From Clostridia bacterium (GTDB lineage Bacteria > Bacillota > Clostridia > Oscillospirales > Acutalibacteraceae): a stretch of 55,987 bases of DNA. The notes beneath the pieces are model-generated. The model worked only from the letters and a program-made list of their open reading frames with translations. It searched no databases and was not told where the DNA came from. The stretch's first letter is position 1. Each line of letters opens with the position of its first letter. This document shows, in pieces, positions 53,883-55,987 of the stretch. Position numbers and translations under genes: made by a program. The stretch lies in NCBI GenBank assembly GCA_017625095.1, contig JAGALQ010000005.1:1-55987 (forward strand). Direction: 5' to 3'.

Positions 53883-55520
53883 ATGAAAGAACTTAAACCG
53901 AAGCTTTTTTCGAGCCTGAAAAAATACTCAAGACAGCAACTTATCAAGGACCTGACAGCAGGTGTTATTGTTGCTATTATCGCACTGCCGCTGTCAATTG
54001 CGCTTGCCCTTGCATCTGGTGTAGGACCTGAGCAGGGTCTTTATACCGCAATTGTCGCAGGCTTTGTAATATCGTTTTTAGGCGGCAGCCGTGTACAGAT
54101 TGCAGGACCGACGGCGGCATTCGCATCAATCGTTGCAGGCATTGTTGCGCAGAACGGATTCTCGGGTCTTGTGCTCGCAACCGTTATTGCAGGTATTCTG
54201 CTCATACTTATGGGCTTGTTCAAGCTCGGCAGCCTTATCAAATTCATCCCCTACACCATAACAACGGGCTTCACAACAGGTATTGCAATTACAATTGTGA
54301 TCGGTCAGCTCAAGGACTTTTTCGGTCTTACATTCAAAAACTCACCTATTGAAACAATTGACAAAGTAAAAGAAGTTGTCAGCTGTTTCGGTTCTTTCAA
54401 CTGGCAGGCACTTGTAATCGGTGCGGTTTCGCTCGCAATACTGATTGTTGTGCCGAAATTCCTCAAGAAAATTCCCGCTTCAATCATCGCAATTATCGTG
54501 TGCGCCGCACTTGTTAAGATTTTCGATATGAACGTCAACACAATCGGCGACCTTTACACAATCTCCTCTGCCGCACCCAGGCTCAGCGTGCCTGAGTTTT
54601 CACTTGACACAGTCAGGGCAATAATCCCCGATGCGCTTACAATCGCAGTGCTTGCTGCTGTTGAGTCGCTCCTCTCCTGCGTTGTTGCGGACGGTATGAT
54701 AGGCAGCCGACACAACTCCAATATGGAGCTTATTGCGCAGGGTGCAGGTAACATCTGCTCCGCACTTTTCGGCGGAATTCCCGCAACGGGCGCAATTGCA
54801 AGAACGGCGGCAAACATCAAAAACGGCGGCAGAACACCGATAGCAGGTATGGTTCACGCTGTTGTGCTGCTTGCTGTGCTGCTTGTGCTTATGCCCTACG
54901 CTTCCCTTATCCCGATGCCGACAATCGCCGCTATACTCTTCATTGTTGCATACAATATGAGCGAGTGGCGCGAGTTTGTTGCAATCATAAAGCACAGCCC
55001 CAAGAGTGATACGCTTGTGCTTATTGTTACCTTTGTGCTGACAGTCGTATTTGACCTTGTTGTGGCAATTTGCGTTGGCAGTGTGCTTTCAACCGTTATG
55101 TTTATGAAGCGTATGTCAGATGTAACCGACGCATACGGCTGGAAAGAGATTGACGAAAACACCGACAGCGACAACGTTAACCTCAAGGTAATTCCCGAGG
55201 GTGCGATGGTATACGAAATTACAGGCCCGATATTCTTCGGTGCATCAAACAAGATTGCTGACGTTATCAAAAGCTCTAAGAAAAAGGTGCTTGTGCTGAG
55301 AATGAGAAGCGTGCCTGCAATTGATGCTACAGGTATACACAGCTTTGAATCAATCATCAAAGCGTGCAAGAAAAACAACACCGTGCTTATTATGTCGCAC
55401 GTCAACAAGCAGCCGATGAAGGTGCTCAAGAAATCGGGAATGTATAAAGATATCGGTGAAGAAAACATCTGCCCGAATATCGACAGCGCACTCACAAGAG
55501 CAAAAGAAATACTCGGATAA
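53883..55520 (+). CDS. SulP family anion transporter with STAS domain
   Basis: The 545-residue protein has about twelve to fourteen membrane segments with the SulP signature near the N-terminus (IIALPLSIALALASGVGPEQGLYTAIVAG is read in pieces: ALPLSIALALASGV, GPEQGLYTAIVAG) and the second half block GGIPATGAIARTAANIKNGG. A cytoplasmic STAS domain follows (about 430-545; VLRMRSVPAIDATGIHS). SulP proteins carry sulfate, bicarbonate or dicarboxylates; sequence alone does not decide. It is monocistronic, with GAGGGG before the start. No plain terminator follows, only the repeats below. Confidence 0.92.
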   Translation: MKELKPKLFSSLKKYSRQQLIKDLTAGVIVAIIALPLSIALALASGVGPEQGLYTAIVAGFVISFLGGSRVQIAGPTAAFASIVAGIVAQNGFSGLVLATVIAGILLILMGLFKLGSLIKFIPYTITTGFTTGIAITIVIGQLKDFFGLTFKNSPIETIDKVKEVVSCFGSFNWQALVIGAVSLAILIVVPKFLKKIPASIIAIIVCAALVKIFDMNVNTIGDLYTISSAAPRLSVPEFSLDTVRAIIPDALTIAVLAAVESLLSCVVADGMIGSRHNSNMELIAQGAGNICSALFGGIPATGAIARTAANIKNGGRTPIAGMVHAVVLLAVLLVLMPYASLIPMPTIAAILFIVAYNMSEWREFVAIIKHSPKSDTLVLIVTFVLTVVFDLVVAICVGSVLSTVMFMKRMSDVTDAYGWKEIDENTDSDNVNLKVIPEGAMVYEITGPIFFGASNKIADVIKSSKKKVLVLRMRSVPAIDATGIHSFESIIKACKKNNTVLIMSHVNKQPMKVLKKSGMYKDIGEENICPNIDSALTRAKEILG

Positions 55521-55523
55521 AAA

Positions 55524-55717
55524 TATACATATTACTTTTTCGGACGACCGATGGTCGCCCTTACGATGTTCAGGATGACAATATAAAAACCTCCTTTGGA
55601 AAGGAGGTGGCGCGGCGAAGCCGTGACGGAGGATTGTGTGAAATATTTCGCAACCCTCAGTCTTTGCCTTGCGGCAAATCCGGCTCCCTTCAAAGGGAGC
55701 TTTTGTCATTCTGAGCG
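55524..55717. repeat. 194-bp direct repeat, copy 1
   Basis: This unit reappears 259 bp further on in the same direction with about five base differences. It contains hairpins such as ACCTCCTTT/AAAGGAGGT, CTTTGCC-type GC hairpins (TTTGCC/GGCAAA), CGACC/GGTCG and CTCCCTT/AAGGGAG. No real gene; open frames on the minus strand within it are the same in both copies and read only as repeat sequence. It belongs to a class of interspersed hairpin repeats common in gut Clostridia. Confidence 0.8.
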
Positions 55718-55782
55718 ACAGCGAAGAATCTTATATTCAGATTTTTAAGATCCTTCACTTCGTTCAGGATGACATTATTTAT

Positions 55783-55976
55783 TATACATATTACTTTTTT
55801 GGGCGACCGATGGTCGCCCCTACGACGTTCAGGATGACAATATAAAAACCTCCTTTTGAAAGGAGGTGGCGCGGCGAAGCCGTGACGGAGGATTGTGTGA
55901 AATATTTCGCAACCCTCAGTCTTTGCCTTGCGGCAAATCCGGCTCCCTTCAAAGGGAGCTTTTGTCATTCTGAGCG
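55783..55976. repeat. 194-bp direct repeat, copy 2
   Basis: The second copy, same orientation. Between the copies is a 65-bp spacer that contains AAGATCCTTCACTTCG and TCAGGATGACA, itself a typical palindromic repeat motif. The copy runs nearly to the window edge, so the array could continue further. Confidence 0.8.
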
Positions 55977-55987
55977 GAAGTGAAGAA

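Noticed and set aside
55350-55968. Open frames of about 90-119 codons on the minus strand that start with the same residues in both copies
   Set aside because: They lie inside the two direct repeats, one overlaps the end of the SulP gene, and they have no ribosome-binding site; they are translations of repeat sequence.

Overview
The window looks like a chromosome segment of a Gram-positive, endospore-forming member of the Clostridia, probably an Oscillospirales/Ruminococcaceae-type gut anaerobe. This is inferred from gene content: spoIVB, yunB and spoIID, an ftsEX/PcsB-type divisome hydrolase set, a CIRCE-controlled groESL, a T-box in front of thrS, a GTP-dependent PEP carboxykinase and a cytoplasmic GH3 glycosidase. 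I see no prophage, integrase, transposase, CRISPR array, tRNA or rRNA gene. Almost all of the window is ordinary core genome. The unusual material lies in intergenic DNA and in a few altered proteins.

Layout. Positions 1-192: edge hairpins and a terminator. 193-5872 (minus): a PucR/CdaR-type regulator, ftsE, ftsX, a coiled-coil M23 hydrolase and an S41 family protein, which reads as one cell-wall division operon. 6210-7604: secreted Ig-like protein. 7696-12278 (minus): spoIVB, groEL-groES with CIRCE, and a metallophosphoesterase. 12411-13289: a DUF1858 redox domain protein and trmK, followed by a 336-bp hairpin-rich element with inverted ends. 13639-15300 (minus): secreted protein with a Pro/Thr linker. 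15491-18204: yebC, an MBL-fold hydrolase and a HAD phosphatase. 18210-18854 (minus): yunB. 18985-20212: a DUF1292 protein, a candidate 6S RNA and an unknown protein. 20271-23013 (minus): a GPH sugar symporter and a secreted lysozyme-like protein. 23199-31272: copA, rmuC with a GH3 glucosidase, and pckG. 31321-32307 (minus): spoIID. 32430-36593: a citrate synthase operon with an unknown membrane protein, an AEC transporter and an acidic-tailed protein. 36759-38974: aminotransferase and trpS. 39095-41868: rpsU, then yqeG, an M24 peptidase and a lipid kinase. 41911-44868: T-box, thrS and dut. 45017-52164: argG-argH-argC-argJ-argB-argD under a probable ArgR operator. 52234-55520: malQ and a SulP transporter. 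55524-55987: two direct copies of a 194-bp repeat.

How the genes work together. FtsEX probably gates the M23 hydrolase at the septum. The arg block converts glutamate to ornithine by the cyclic acetyl pathway (argC, argJ, argB, argD) and citrulline to arginine (argG, argH); argF is not in the window. Citrate synthase and PEP carboxykinase are central carbon enzymes, and malQ, the GH3 enzyme and the GPH symporter suggest use of plant or starch oligosaccharides.

Most worth a second look: (1) the S41 protein next to FtsEX appears to have lost both residues of the Ser-Lys dyad; (2) the thrS T-box terminator has its two arms separated by a 259-bp element with its own inverted ends; (3) two other palindromic MITE-like elements lie after trmK and between argG and argH; (4) ThrRS has an altered substrate pocket; (5) three secreted proteins end in a hydrophobic C-terminal tail; (6) malQ has no conventional start codon at a proper distance from its Shine-Dalgarno. 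I did not find a clear new multi-gene system; these are leads read by eye, with no alignment or search run.
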